A stretch of 34,489 bases of DNA from Frankia sp. AgB1.9 (lineage in GTDB: Bacteria > Actinomycetota > Actinomycetes > Frankiales > Frankiaceae), in NCBI RefSeq assembly GCF_016786355.1, contig NZ_JADWYX010000048.1, forward strand, positions 33,341 to 67,829, read 5' to 3'. Shown one piece after another: positions 16,197 through 24,286 of the stretch. The notes under the pieces were generated by a model. That model worked only from the letters and a program-made list of their open reading frames with translations, searched no databases and was not told the origin of the DNA. Numbering within the stretch: position 1 is the stretch's first letter; every line of letters starts with the position of its first letter. The position numbers and the translations under genes are program-made.

Positions 16197-16994
16197 GTGA
16201 CCGACCCTGCCCACGCTGATCCGGACCGTTCCCCCGCCCGTGACCAGCCCCGCCCCGAACGACCCCTATCGTCTGTGCCACAGCACACCGGCGACGTGCG
16301 GCCTGTCGTCGCGCCCGCGGGTCGCCCGTGTCCGTCCACCGACCCGCCGCCGGACAGCAGACGGTCCGGGGGTGGGTCCGGGTCCGGACCCGGCTCTTTT
16401 CCCGGTCGGTCCTCCGCCTCCGGCGTAGATGCGAATCCGGACTCGGATTCGGTGATTGTGTGTCCGCGGTCCATTCCTGGATCGGAGTATTTCCCGTGTT
16501 TGCGGGGTTCCCTTCCCGACCGTCCGGGGGTTATTCTTGTGGTCAATGAGCCGGATACTGCCCCGTGCCCTGCTGGGAGCGGCTGCCCCATCCTGCCCAC
16601 CTCCACCTCTGCCCCGTCGTTTTCCGCGACGCCGGGAGGCGCCCTGACAGCGGCCGGCGCCCCCGAAGGCAGCGGCGGCCCTCGGAACACCCGGCGCGAC
16701 GACGAGCGCGCTGGGCGGATAGCACCTGCCACCGAACACCCGGACGGGTCGGTGGGGGAGCGGCCCGATGAGCCGGATGCCCGTGTCCTCGCGTTGCGGC
16801 CTCGGTCGCGGGCCGGGTCGGGGCCGCGGTGGGTGTTCCACGGTGAGGTCGAGACGATCACCGGTCCGGAAGCCGATCGGATTCGGGCGGAGTTGGCGGA
16901 CGTGATCCGTGATCTTCTGCTCTGGGCCGCCGGCCAAGACGGCGGCAACCCGGCGCAGGACGGTGGCGCAGTGGAGGAAGGGGAGGCGGCGTGA
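16197..16994 (+). CDS. hypothetical protein coupled to the integrase
   Basis: GTG 16197 has AAGGAGGA about seven bases upstream; an earlier in-frame ATG at 16158 has none. The 265-residue product is mainly disordered, Pro/Ser/Gly/Asp-rich. It ends with a compact C-terminal segment from about residue 200 (PRWVFHGEVETITGPEADRI, then a helix RAELADVIRDLLLWAAGQDG). Its stop overlaps the integrase start as GTGA, so the two are translationally coupled. Residues around GGGSGSGPG are encoded by the same 16-bp palindrome (16378-16393) found in repeats A-C. A second hairpin (cgaatccg/cggattcg, 16432-16451) lies within the gene. A role as a directionality factor or regulator is conceivable but has no sequence support. 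Confidence 0.6.
   Translation: MTDPAHADPDRSPARDQPRPERPLSSVPQHTGDVRPVVAPAGRPCPSTDPPPDSRRSGGGSGSGPGSFPGRSSASGVDANPDSDSVIVCPRSIPGSEYFPCLRGSLPDRPGVILVVNEPDTAPCPAGSGCPILPTSTSAPSFSATPGGALTAAGAPEGSGGPRNTRRDDERAGRIAPATEHPDGSVGERPDEPDARVLALRPRSRAGSGPRWVFHGEVETITGPEADRIRAELADVIRDLLLWAAGQDGGNPAQDGGAVEEGEAA
16378..16393. repeat. palindrome shared with repeats A-C
   Basis: ccgggtccggacccgg, identical to the core of copy A and contained in the longer palindromes of B and C. Here it lies within a coding region. The surrounding sequence only loosely resembles the other copies. Confidence 0.7.
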
Positions 16995-19207
16995 TCGATC
17001 CTGGTCATCTGTCCCGGGCGGCCGACCCCGGCCGCCCGGGGCTCGGTCCGGCGGGGCGGGCGGCGGACCCGGCGCGTCCGGCGGGGCCGGCCCTGTCGGA
17101 TCTGGCGGTGTCGCCGTTCGCGTTGCCGTTGGCGTTGTTGGAGCGGGAGGTCCGGGTCGCGTTCGCGGGTCGGACTTCGACCGAGGAGCAGCAGGACCCC
17201 CGCCAGTCGATGATCCGCCAGCTCGACCGGGCGAAGTCCGCGCTACCGGAGACCTGGGTCATCGTGGCCCACTACTACGACGTCGAGTCCGGCCGCAAAG
17301 ACCTCGCGGACCGTGGCCACGGGGCGGACGTGTCCCGGTTCGACATCCCGATCCCCCGCGACGGCGGCATCGATGATCTGCTCGCCGAGGCTTCGCATCC
17401 GAACCGCCGGTTCGATGTGGTGATCTGTGAGTCGATGTCGCGGATCGCCCGGCGGATGTACGAGACCCTCGCGATCGAACGCCAACTCGAACAGGCCGGA
17501 GTCGCGCTCCTGGCCTGGAACGAGCCGATCAAGGTCGACGGGCCGCGGGCATCGCAGATTTTGCAGCGGCGGATCAACCAGTCGGTCGCCGAGTACGAGG
17601 TCTGGAACACCCTGGAAAGCTCCTGGGGTGGGCTATGCACCCACGTCCGGGACGGCTGGAACATCGGCAAGCCGCCGTATGGCTACCGGGCGAAGAGTGT
17701 GCGGCATCCCAACTCGGCGAAAGCCGACCGGGGGGCGACGAAGAGCCGCCTCGAACCCGACGGCGCCCGGGGAGAGACCGTCACGCAGATCGCCCACTGG
17801 CGCTACTACCGGAAACTGGGCTACGGGGCAATCGCAGAGGCGCTCAACGCCGACCCGGAACGCTGGCCACCACCCGAACCCGTCGGCGGCGCGCACCGGG
17901 CCCGTGGCGCCTGGGGCAAGTCCACCGTCGCGGACCTGTTGCGGAACCCGAAGTACACCGGTTACCAGGTGTTCAACCGCCGGGCGAGCCGGTCGCGGCA
18001 CGGGGCGGTCAACGGGCCGGAGAAGTGGGTCTGGTCGGACAAGCCCGTCCACGAACCGCTGATCCCGAAGTGGATGTTCGACGAGTTCAACGCCCACCGC
18101 ACCGAGCGGCGCGGCTCCCGCCAGACCAACACGCTGAACAGCCACCCCGCGAGCAAGCGAACGTATGTGTTCCGGGGGATGGTCCACTGCACCTGTGGGC
18201 GGCGGATGGCGGGTAACGTCCGCGAACCCGGCGCACCGGTCTGGTACATCTGCTGGCCGAGAGCGAACAACCGGGGCCGCGACGACAAACTCGACACGCA
18301 TCCCAAGACCGTCCGCATCCGCGAGGACGTCCTCGAAACGGCGATCGCCGACTTCTACGCCGAACGGGTCTTCGGCCGCAGCCGGATCACCCTGCTCACC
18401 GCGGACATGGCCAGCTACGACGACCGCGCCACCCAGGAACGCGACATCGAACGCGCCCGCCTGCGCAAGAAGACCGACGACCTCACCCGCCGCCAGGCCA
18501 ACCTCCTGCGCCAGGCCCAGGACGGTGACCCCGACGACCCGTTCACTCAAGGCCTACGCGCCACCTACAACCAGCTCGACGCCGAACGCAAGATCACCCT
18601 TGCGAAGATCGAAGAACTCGACGAAGCGGATGCCGCCGAACCCGACAGGCCCGGACCCGACACCCTCCAACTCCTCGACGCCCTACCAGAACTCAAACTC
18701 AAGCTCCACCAGGCACCGGAAGCGTTGCAGCGACGCCTCTACGAACTCACTGACCTCACCGTCCACCTCGATCACGAAAGACAGGAAGTCCAGATGACGA
18801 TCAAAATTCCGGCCGTCGACCTCGAACAGGTCGCAACCCTCGCGGAAGGAGCCGCCAAGCCCCCCGCGCCCCGCACAGCAACTCTCTCTCGCGTGGATGC
18901 TGTACGTGCCCCCGGCAGGAATCGGACCTGCGGCCTACCGCTTAGGAGGCGGTCGCTCTATCCACTGAGCTACGAGGGCGGGCGTGTCGGCTGCGCGCCG
19001 GAGCCGGCTGAGACCGGATCATGCCGCGCGTCGACCAAGCAAGAGTACGCCGGATCGCCTGCCGGCTCGCGACCGAGGTCCGCCGGGCCGGCCCTGTCTC
19101 GCGAGCCCAGCCGGAAGTCTCGCCGCGAGGCCTCCCTGGAGCGCTCGGGCCGTTCGCGTACCACCTCACCGACCATGATCGGCGTTTCGGCCCTCGGGTG
19201 GTCGTGA
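16991..19207 (+). CDS. large serine integrase reading through the tRNA
   Basis: GTG 16991 overlaps the previous stop (GTGA) behind a purine-rich GGGGAGG. After a variable N-terminus comes the resolvase catalytic domain (about 54-190), with Ser63 in AGRTSTEEQQDPRQS and the Arg cluster in SRIARRMYE. The recombinase domain begins at PPYGYR (about 228), followed by a zinc-ribbon-like part (HCTCGRRMAG near 400, then YICWPR). A coiled coil follows (about 480-550, ARLRKKTDDLTRRQANLLRQ). It would catalyse site-specific integration of the element. The open frame does not stop at the element end. From about residue 637 it reads the antisense of tRNA-Arg (GRNRTCGLPLRRRSLYPLSY) and a further 75 codons of flanking DNA, so the native C-terminus in the circular form may differ. 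Confidence 0.9.
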   Translation: MIDPGHLSRAADPGRPGLGPAGRAADPARPAGPALSDLAVSPFALPLALLEREVRVAFAGRTSTEEQQDPRQSMIRQLDRAKSALPETWVIVAHYYDVESGRKDLADRGHGADVSRFDIPIPRDGGIDDLLAEASHPNRRFDVVICESMSRIARRMYETLAIERQLEQAGVALLAWNEPIKVDGPRASQILQRRINQSVAEYEVWNTLESSWGGLCTHVRDGWNIGKPPYGYRAKSVRHPNSAKADRGATKSRLEPDGARGETVTQIAHWRYYRKLGYGAIAEALNADPERWPPPEPVGGAHRARGAWGKSTVADLLRNPKYTGYQVFNRRASRSRHGAVNGPEKWVWSDKPVHEPLIPKWMFDEFNAHRTERRGSRQTNTLNSHPASKRTYVFRGMVHCTCGRRMAGNVREPGAPVWYICWPRANNRGRDDKLDTHPKTVRIREDVLETAIADFYAERVFGRSRITLLTADMASYDDRATQERDIERARLRKKTDDLTRRQANLLRQAQDGDPDDPFTQGLRATYNQLDAERKITLAKIEELDEADAAEPDRPGPDTLQLLDALPELKLKLHQAPEALQRRLYELTDLTVHLDHERQEVQMTIKIPAVDLEQVATLAEGAAKPPAPRTATLSRVDAVRAPGRNRTCGLPLRRRSLYPLSYEGGRVGCAPEPAETGSCRASTKQEYAGSPAGSRPRSAGPALSREPSRKSRREASLERSGRSRTTSPTMIGVSALGWS
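18907..18979 (-). tRNA. tRNA-Arg (anticodon CCT)
   Basis: A full cloverleaf on the minus strand: acceptor gccctcg pairs with cgggggc, a D arm with agctcagtggatagagc, an anticodon stem accgc/gcggt around loop ctcctaa (anticodon cct), and a T arm with ggtccgattcc. The discriminator base is A and CCA is not encoded. It is 73 nt. The 3' end points toward the integrase, as expected for an integration target. Confidence 0.95.
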
Positions 19208-19299
19208 TCGGGGCGTTTCCGTGACCACTGGAGGGCCAAAACGGCGATCACGAGGGTGGCGGCAAGATCCAGGGCGCCCAGAGGGCCGTACACCGACAC
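18970..19299 (-). CDS. possible small membrane protein
   Basis: A frame from GTG 19299 reads MSVYGPLGALDLAATLVIAV, continues into LALQWSRKRPDHDHP (one membrane helix, then a basic stretch) and a polar Arg-rich tail that reaches the first bases of the tRNA gene. No Shine-Dalgarno is visible and the tail has low quality, so the real end may be earlier or the gene may not exist. It lies downstream of dtxR on the same strand, beyond a terminator-like hairpin. Confidence 0.35.
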   Translation of the reverse strand: MSVYGPLGALDLAATLVIAVLALQWSRKRPDHDHPRAETPIMVGEVVRERPERSREASRRDFRLGSRDRAGPADLGREPAGDPAYSCLVDARHDPVSAGSGAQPTRPPS

Positions 19300-19313
19300 G
19301 GAGGCGCGACGCA

Positions 19314-19342
19314 GGCGCCGCTGGGCGAGGCTCAGCGGCGCC
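19314..19342 (-). terminator. terminator of the dtxR/ideR gene
   Basis: Perfect arms ggcgccgctg (19314-19323) and cagcggcgcc (19333-19342) with a nine-base loop, 14 bp beyond the minus-strand stop at 19357. There is no U-tract, as is common in actinobacteria. Confidence 0.7.
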
Positions 19343-19356
19343 GATCGTTAGCGCGA

Positions 19357-20034
19357 CTACTGGACGTAGACGAGGGATGCGGTTCGGCGGTCGATCTGGG
19401 CGGGTTTGTCGATGTTCTGGTGGATTCTCACGATGTCGCCGGCGGACTCGATGACTATCGGGGCGCCAGGGACGATGCCGGCCTCCTGGAGGCGGCGCAT
19501 GACGTCCTCGTAGCTCTGTAGTCGCTCGGAGATCCAGCCGACCGTGACCGGCTTCGCCTGCCCGGCCGCGCCGTCCGCGGTGGAGAGCAGGCTCGTCGGG
19601 ATGCCGCTGCCGTTCGCGGTCTGTTCGACAGCGGGCGGGATCTCGTTGCCGAACGGACAGAACTTCGGGTCGCCCAGTAGCACCGTCAGGCGGGCCTCGA
19701 CCTCGTCGGAGATCACGTGCTCCCAACGGCAGGCCTCGTTGTGGACGAGAGCCCAGTCGAGGCCGATGACCTTGGTGAGCAGCAGCTCGGCGAGGCGGTG
19801 CTTACGCATCACCGCCGTGGCCCGAAGCAGGCCCTTGTCGGTGAACTGGACGGTCCGGTCCTCGGCGAGAGCGACCAGGCCTTCGTGCGCCAGCCGAGCC
19901 GTCGACTCGCTGGCGGCGGGAGCGCTGACGTGCAGCCGCTCCACCAAGCGCGCGCGTAGCGGCGGGATGCCCTCTTCCCGTAGCTCGTACAGGGTACGGA
20001 GGTACATCTCGGTACTGTCGATCAGTGCAGTCAC
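19357..20034 (-). CDS. DtxR/IdeR-family metal-dependent repressor
   Basis: The start is GTG 20034 with AAGGAGG about four bases upstream; upstream codons to 20280 are not protein-like. The product is 225 aa. An N-terminal winged helix (about 1-73, ALIDSTEMYLRTLYELREEG) is followed by the dimerisation/metal domain (74-140) and a C-terminal SH3-like domain (about 150-220, IVPGAPIVIESAGDIVRIHQ). Counted from this start the DtxR ligands fall at the canonical positions: Met10, His79, Glu83, His98, Cys102, Glu105 and His106. Cys102 points to iron rather than manganese sensing. It would repress iron-uptake and storage genes when Fe(II) is bound. Which of the one or two actinobacterial paralogues this is cannot be decided here. 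Confidence 0.92.
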   Translation of the reverse strand: MTALIDSTEMYLRTLYELREEGIPPLRARLVERLHVSAPAASESTARLAHEGLVALAEDRTVQFTDKGLLRATAVMRKHRLAELLLTKVIGLDWALVHNEACRWEHVISDEVEARLTVLLGDPKFCPFGNEIPPAVEQTANGSGIPTSLLSTADGAAGQAKPVTVGWISERLQSYEDVMRRLQEAGIVPGAPIVIESAGDIVRIHQNIDKPAQIDRRTASLVYVQ

Positions 20035-20238
20035 CGGCCTCCTTCGTTCACTAGCCAGGGTACGCCGACACCCGCCGCGATAAGAGCCCCGTGGGGCGCG
20101 TCGACGCTCCGGGTCGACCGGGCACGCCGTCAGAACGGCCCTTGACAAGAGTCTCCTGCCCTGAAGCGGCTTGCCACCCGGCGCGTGAGGGGCAACAACT
20201 CGGCCGGACCGCCGATTCCATGAGCGCGTAACCGCCCC

Positions 20239-20261
20239 GGACCCGGGCGCGCGCCGGGTCC
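20239..20261. terminator. 8-bp GC hairpin before the DUF3039 gene
   Basis: ggacccgg (20239-20246) and ccgggtcc (20254-20261) with a seven-base loop. It lies between the divergent dtxR and DUF3039 genes and could be a terminator or operator; nothing more decides it. Confidence 0.35.
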
Positions 20262-20290
20262 CATGCCGGGCGGTGACCACGGGCGAGAAC

Positions 20291-20296
20291 TACACT
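20291..20296 (+). promoter_or_regulatory. leaderless -10 element of the DUF3039 gene
   Basis: tacact ends six bases before GTG 20303, the distance expected when transcription starts at the start codon. No Shine-Dalgarno is present. This decides the start choice over the upstream in-frame ATG at 20273. Confidence 0.6.
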
Positions 20297-20302
20297 CGTC
20301 GG

Positions 20303-20527
20303 GTGAGCACCACGCAGATCCGGCCAGAGACGTCCGACACGCGCACGGGCGAGGGCGATGACTACTCCCACTTCGCCCGCCGTGAGGACATCGTGCGGGC
20401 GTCGATCGAGGGCGGTCGAGTGACCGCGCTGTGCGGCTTCAAGTTCGAGCCGGTCAGGGACCCGAGCCGCTTCCCCGTCTGCCAGAAGTGCAAGGAACTC
20501 GTCGAGATGGCCGAGCAGTTCGGTTAG
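20303..20527 (+). CDS. DUF3039 family protein
   Basis: A 74-residue product from GTG 20303 (MSTTQIRPETSDTRTGEGDD). It has the family core YSHFARREDIVRASIEGGRV, then VTALCGFKFEPVRDPSRFPV and CQKCKELVE. The CxxC after the conserved 'FPVC' and the Cys in 'ALCG' could form a small metal site. DUF3039 proteins are short, widespread in actinobacteria and of unknown function. It ends 18 bp before paired terminator hairpins and converges on the NlpC/P60 gene. Confidence 0.85.
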   Translation: MSTTQIRPETSDTRTGEGDDYSHFARREDIVRASIEGGRVTALCGFKFEPVRDPSRFPVCQKCKELVEMAEQFG

Positions 20528-20545
20528 AGGCTCGCCCGGCTCGCC

Positions 20546-20604
20546 GCCGGGGCAGTTCGCCCCGGCTCACCGCCGAGGCCAGCTGGCCCGACCACGGTCG
20601 GGCC
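20546..20604. terminator. two tandem hairpins between convergent genes
   Basis: Hairpin 1 is gccggggc/gccccggc (20546-20566). Hairpin 2 is ggcccgacc/ggtcgggcc with a two-base gap (20585-20604). Both are perfect and can end transcription from either side, between the DUF3039 gene and the NlpC/P60 gene. Confidence 0.65.
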
Positions 20605-20771
20605 TTCGACGGTTTCCGCTGCCGCCCGTTCCCGGCGATGCCCAGCCCTGGCGCGCCCGGTAGCGAGCCGCCTGGCCATCCGGGCATCCGGGCGCCGGGT
20701 GGCGTCCGCGAGGACGTCAGCGTCCCGCTGAAGGCCGCCACGGCCTACGGGCCCCGGGCGGCCGGCAGGCG

Positions 20772-22073
20772 CTAGCCGGCAGGGCGGATGCCACCCTGGA
20801 AGACGTTCCACCAGACGTTCTCGACCCGGACGACGGCGCCGGTGTGCGGAGCGTGGATCATCTGGCCGTTGCCGATGTAGACGCCGACGTGGTCGAGGCT
20901 CGCGTCGAAGAAGACCAGGTCGCCCGGGATCAGCTGGTCACGGGTGACGTGGCGCCCCGCGTTCCACTGGTCGCCTGTGTAGTGCGGCAGCTGGACGCCG
21001 GCCTTCGCCCAGACCCACTGCGTCAGGCCTGAGCAGTCGAACGTGTCCGGGCCGGCCGCCCCCCAGACGTAGGGCTTGCCGAGCTGCTTGTAGGCCTCGG
21101 CAACGGCGGTCGCGGCTCCACCGCCCCCCGCGACCGGAGGTGGGGGTGCGGGTGCGGGGGCCGGCGGCGTGACGGGGGTCCCGGTGAACGCGGTGGCCGC
21201 CTGTCCGACGAGGGCCGACTGCTGGCGCAGCTGGACCTGCTGGTCGGCCGCCTGCTGGGCGATCCGGGCCGCCTCGGCCGCCGCGGCCTGCTGGCGGGCA
21301 CGTTCGGCCGCGGCCGCCTCCTCGCGGGCCTTGCGCTCAAGGTCGGCCTGCTTGCCGATGAGGCCGTCGAGCAGGCCCTTCTGGCGCGCCGCGGAGGTCT
21401 CGATGATCTGTTTCTGCGTCGCGACGTCGTCGAACGCGGCTCGGGCCGAGGTGAGCGCGGCCTGCGCGTCCATCCGGGCCTGGGTGAGGTCGACCCGGGC
21501 CAGCCGCTCCTGGGTCTCGGCGGCGCCGGCCCGGCGGGCGAGGGCGTCCAGCGCGCCGACGCGGTCGAGCGCGGCCCCGGGGTCGCCACCCAGGATCGCC
21601 GAGAGCGTGTTCAGGCCCCCGGCGCGGTAGGCCGACGCCGCGAGGTCGCGCCGCTTCTGCACGACGTCCTGGACGGTCCGGTCGGCGCGGGTGACGCGTT
21701 GCGCGGCGTCGTCCGCGGCGGCCTGGGCTCGCCCCAGCCGCAGCCTGCCTGCGTCGAACGCCTCGGTGGCCGCCGTCATCTGGTCGTCGAGGCCGGACAG
21801 CTGGTCGCGGACGACGGCGATCTGGGCCGTCAGCCCGGCGATCGTGTCCGGTGCGCCGGACGTGGACGGGACTGGCTGCGCCCACGCGGGTGACACCCCA
21901 GGCGCGAGAGTCAGCCACCCGGAGATCAGAAATCCCAGCAGAGCGCGGGTGCCTGGAGGCCGGCCGCGCTGGGCAGGTGCCGGACTGAGCCTGACGGGCC
22001 AACACTGTGGCATCTGCGGGTCCTGGGACAGACCACGGCCACTATGGGGGCCCTCCGATCGTGTGTTGCACAC
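20772..22073 (-). CDS. secreted NlpC/P60 peptidoglycan endopeptidase (RipA-like)
   Basis: The longest frame starts at GTG 22073; ATG 22013 (MPQCWPVRLSPAPAQRGRPP) with an upstream AGGA is an alternative. A signal peptide is visible (LLGFLISGWLTLAPGVSPAWA region, cleavage after AWA). It is followed by a long coiled coil (about 75-285, heptad-rich, DQLSGLDDQMTAATEAFDAG), a Pro linker and a C-terminal NlpC/P60 domain (about 320-433). The catalytic Cys is in DTFDCSGLTQWVW, the His in DHVGVYIG and the third polar residue in MIHAP. The family cleaves the D-Glu to diaminopimelate bond of the peptide stem during cell separation, and the coiled coil normally keeps or recruits it at the divisome. It acts outside the membrane. 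Confidence 0.93.
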   Translation of the reverse strand: MCNTRSEGPHSGRGLSQDPQMPQCWPVRLSPAPAQRGRPPGTRALLGFLISGWLTLAPGVSPAWAQPVPSTSGAPDTIAGLTAQIAVVRDQLSGLDDQMTAATEAFDAGRLRLGRAQAAADDAAQRVTRADRTVQDVVQKRRDLAASAYRAGGLNTLSAILGGDPGAALDRVGALDALARRAGAAETQERLARVDLTQARMDAQAALTSARAAFDDVATQKQIIETSAARQKGLLDGLIGKQADLERKAREEAAAAERARQQAAAAEAARIAQQAADQQVQLRQQSALVGQAATAFTGTPVTPPAPAPAPPPPVAGGGGAATAVAEAYKQLGKPYVWGAAGPDTFDCSGLTQWVWAKAGVQLPHYTGDQWNAGRHVTRDQLIPGDLVFFDASLDHVGVYIGNGQMIHAPHTGAVVRVENVWWNVFQGGIRPAG

Positions 22074-22195
22074 GGCGCGTCACAGTAACTGTCCGAAGTT
22101 GTACAGTCACGCATCTGCGCTGATCGACACGGAGAGTCTCCGGACACCCACTGCGGGCACACCCTTCTCGACCACGTGCCGCCCAATTTAGCGAA

Positions 22196-22233
22196 TTCAC
22201 ACACCAGAAACAGGGCGGTCACTGGTCTGGAAC
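22196..22233 (+). promoter_or_regulatory. two-site GlnR-type operator of amtB
   Basis: Read left to right: ttcac, six bases, gaaac, six bases, gtcac, six bases, ggaac. This fits the known GlnR pattern gTnAc-n6-GaAAc in two consecutive sites, with one mismatch in each site. It lies 114 bp before amtB, which is a standard GlnR target in actinobacteria. I infer nitrogen-limitation control. Confidence 0.7.
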
Positions 22234-22346
22234 AGCGCCTAAAGAACCTTCGACACCGGAGGATCCGGGACGAGTGCCGCGAGCAGGCGAACCGGGGACC
22301 GTAGTCCGCGCGGCGGCTCGCGCGGGGGGAGTACGACGGGAGAGAT

Positions 22347-23690
22347 ATGTCCCCACAAGAACTACAGGACGCAGTCACCAACGCAGGCCTGTCCGCGAAC
22401 GACGCCTGGATGCTCGCCAGCTCCGCGCTGGTGCTCTTCATGACGCCGGGACTCGCCTTCTTCTATGGCGGCATGGTCCGAAGCAAGCACGTTCTCGGCA
22501 TGCTGATGCAGAACTTCTTTGCCATCGGCATTGTCACGCTGGTCTGGGCCCTGATTGGCTACAGCATCGCGTTCGGGCCGGACACCAACGGCTTCTTCGG
22601 TGGCTTCCACTACGCCGCGATGCAGCACCTGGGTGACCCGACCGCGATCGGGTCGATCAACCCGCAGGGCAGCGCCACCCACCAGACGGTGTTCGTCGCC
22701 TTCCAGATGATGTTCGCGATCATCACCCCGGCGCTGATCACCGGCGCGACGGCGGACCGCCTCAAGTTCGGCGCGTTCTGCCTGTTCGTCACCCTGTGGT
22801 CGGTTCTGATCTACTCGCCGATCGCCTACTGGGTCTGGAACGCGAACGGCTGGCTGTTCAAGCACGCCGTCATGGACTTCGCTGGTGGAACGGTCGTCCA
22901 CGCGAACGCCGGTATCGCGGGTGTCGTCCTGGCGCTCGTGCTCGGCAAGCGCCGTGGCTGGCCGGGCGGCGACTTCCGCCCGCACAACGTTCCGTACGTC
23001 GTCCTCGGCGCCAGCATCCTGTGGTTCGGCTGGTTCGGGTTCAACGCCGGTTCGGGCGCTGGCTCCGGCTCGCTGGCGGGCTGGGCGTTCCTGAACACCC
23101 AGATCGCCACCGGTGTGGCCTCGCTCGCCTGGGTCGTCGTCGAGTGGCTGCGTGACGGCAAGCCGACCACCCTCGGTGCCGCTTCTGGCGCCGTCGCCGG
23201 CCTGGTCGCCATCACCCCGGCCTGTGGTTTCGTCTCGCCGATGGGCGCGATCGTCGTCGGTGTTCTCGCCGGCGCGCTCTGCGCTCTCGCTACCGCGATC
23301 AAGGGCAAGGTCGGCATCGACGACGCCCTCGACGTCGGCGCGGTCCACCTCGTCGGTGGTGTCCTCGGCGCTCTGCTGAACGGCTTCCTGGCCACCACGG
23401 ACGTCAACCCGCTGGGCAAGGACGGTGTCCTCTACGGCGGGCCATGGAGCGTTCTCGGCTGGCAGGCCGTGGGCGTCGGCGCGACTCTCGGCTACTCGGC
23501 CGTGGGCACGCTGATCCTCGGTCTGTTCATCCGGTACGTGGTCAAGGGCCGTCTCAGCGAAGAGCACGAAGAGATCGGCATGGACGAGGCCCTGCACGGC
23601 GAGGCCGCTTACCAGTACAGCTCGATCAGCGGTGCGGGCACCGTTTCCTCGCCCGCCCCGTCGCTCGTGCCTGAAGACGCGACAGCCTGA
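22347..23690 (+). CDS. amtB: ammonium transporter AmtB
   Basis: A 447-residue product from ATG 22347, with GGGAGAG just upstream. There are eleven membrane segments in the Amt/Rh pattern. Marker residues are FYGGMVRSKHVLG near the N-terminus, the pore Asp and first pore His in DFAGGTVVHANAG (177 and 185), and the second His in DVGAVHLVGG (334). The cytoplasmic tail is long and Ser/Ala-rich. It conducts ammonium/ammonia across the membrane and is blocked by PII (GlnK). It is the first gene of the amtB-glnK-glnD group. A strong terminator follows, so glnK has its own transcription. Confidence 0.97.
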   Translation: MSPQELQDAVTNAGLSANDAWMLASSALVLFMTPGLAFFYGGMVRSKHVLGMLMQNFFAIGIVTLVWALIGYSIAFGPDTNGFFGGFHYAAMQHLGDPTAIGSINPQGSATHQTVFVAFQMMFAIITPALITGATADRLKFGAFCLFVTLWSVLIYSPIAYWVWNANGWLFKHAVMDFAGGTVVHANAGIAGVVLALVLGKRRGWPGGDFRPHNVPYVVLGASILWFGWFGFNAGSGAGSGSLAGWAFLNTQIATGVASLAWVVVEWLRDGKPTTLGAASGAVAGLVAITPACGFVSPMGAIVVGVLAGALCALATAIKGKVGIDDALDVGAVHLVGGVLGALLNGFLATTDVNPLGKDGVLYGGPWSVLGWQAVGVGATLGYSAVGTLILGLFIRYVVKGRLSEEHEEIGMDEALHGEAAYQYSSISGAGTVSSPAPSLVPEDATA

Positions 23691-24286
23691 CCGGTCGCGT
23701 CACGGCGGTCTGACCCGGGGCGGCGGAGGTTCTTCCTGCGCCGCCCCGGCGGCCCCACAGTTTGATGGGCGAGGGTGTGTCGAAATCGACACACCCTCGC
23801 TTTTTTGCCCCCAGGATGCCTGAACAGGATTCTTTCGGCTTCTCGGCGGGATACGCGAGTACTTCCGCCTCTCCCACCCGCGCACGGCGTTTTCCACGGT
23901 CGAATGGTCCGTAGGCGGCACGTGCTTGCTCACGGGTCCTGGCCGTTGCCGGCCTGGACCTGGTCGCGTCACTGTGAGTGCTGGTCGGCCGCGACCTCGT
24001 GGCGGCGGCGGGGTCGACGTCGACTACACCGCGTCACACTTCCGGGTGGCGCGAGGGCCGGTCGAGGTTGCCGCGGCCAGAGCGACGGTCTGCCGTCCGG
24101 CCCGGAGGTGGGAGCAGAGGGGTCCCGGAGGGTGAAGGCCTTCGATAGTTGTGGTGAGAGACCACTTTTCGGTTCACTTTGGTCGGCGGCGGCGGTAGCG
24201 TCGCCGGGTCCGCTCGGTTCCAACGCGCCTGAGCGGACACAGGCCTGACCAAGGGGGCTCGGGTCTGCCAAGGGAGAGGAACAGCA
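23691..24286. other. intergenic region between amtB and glnK
   Basis: Holds the amtB terminator (23769-23806). The remaining 480 bp shows no gene and no clear GlnR site on inspection. Any glnK promoter must lie here. Confidence 0.5.
23769..23806 (+). terminator. rho-independent terminator of amtB
   Basis: Perfect 15-bp arms (gcgagggtgtgtcga and its complement) separated by aa, followed by six T. This is the clearest terminator in the window. Confidence 0.95.

Noticed and set aside
18889..18980. Conserved integrase C-terminal motif (GRNRTCGLPLRRRSLYPLSY)
   Set aside because: This is simply the antisense translation of tRNA-Arg, not a protein domain.
22362..23597. 411-codon minus-strand open frame
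   Set aside because: Antisense shadow of amtB with highly charged, domain-free sequence.
23807..24286. GlnR box upstream of glnK
   Set aside because: Several GTCAC or TTCAC words are present but none is followed at 6 bp by a GAAAC-like half-site.
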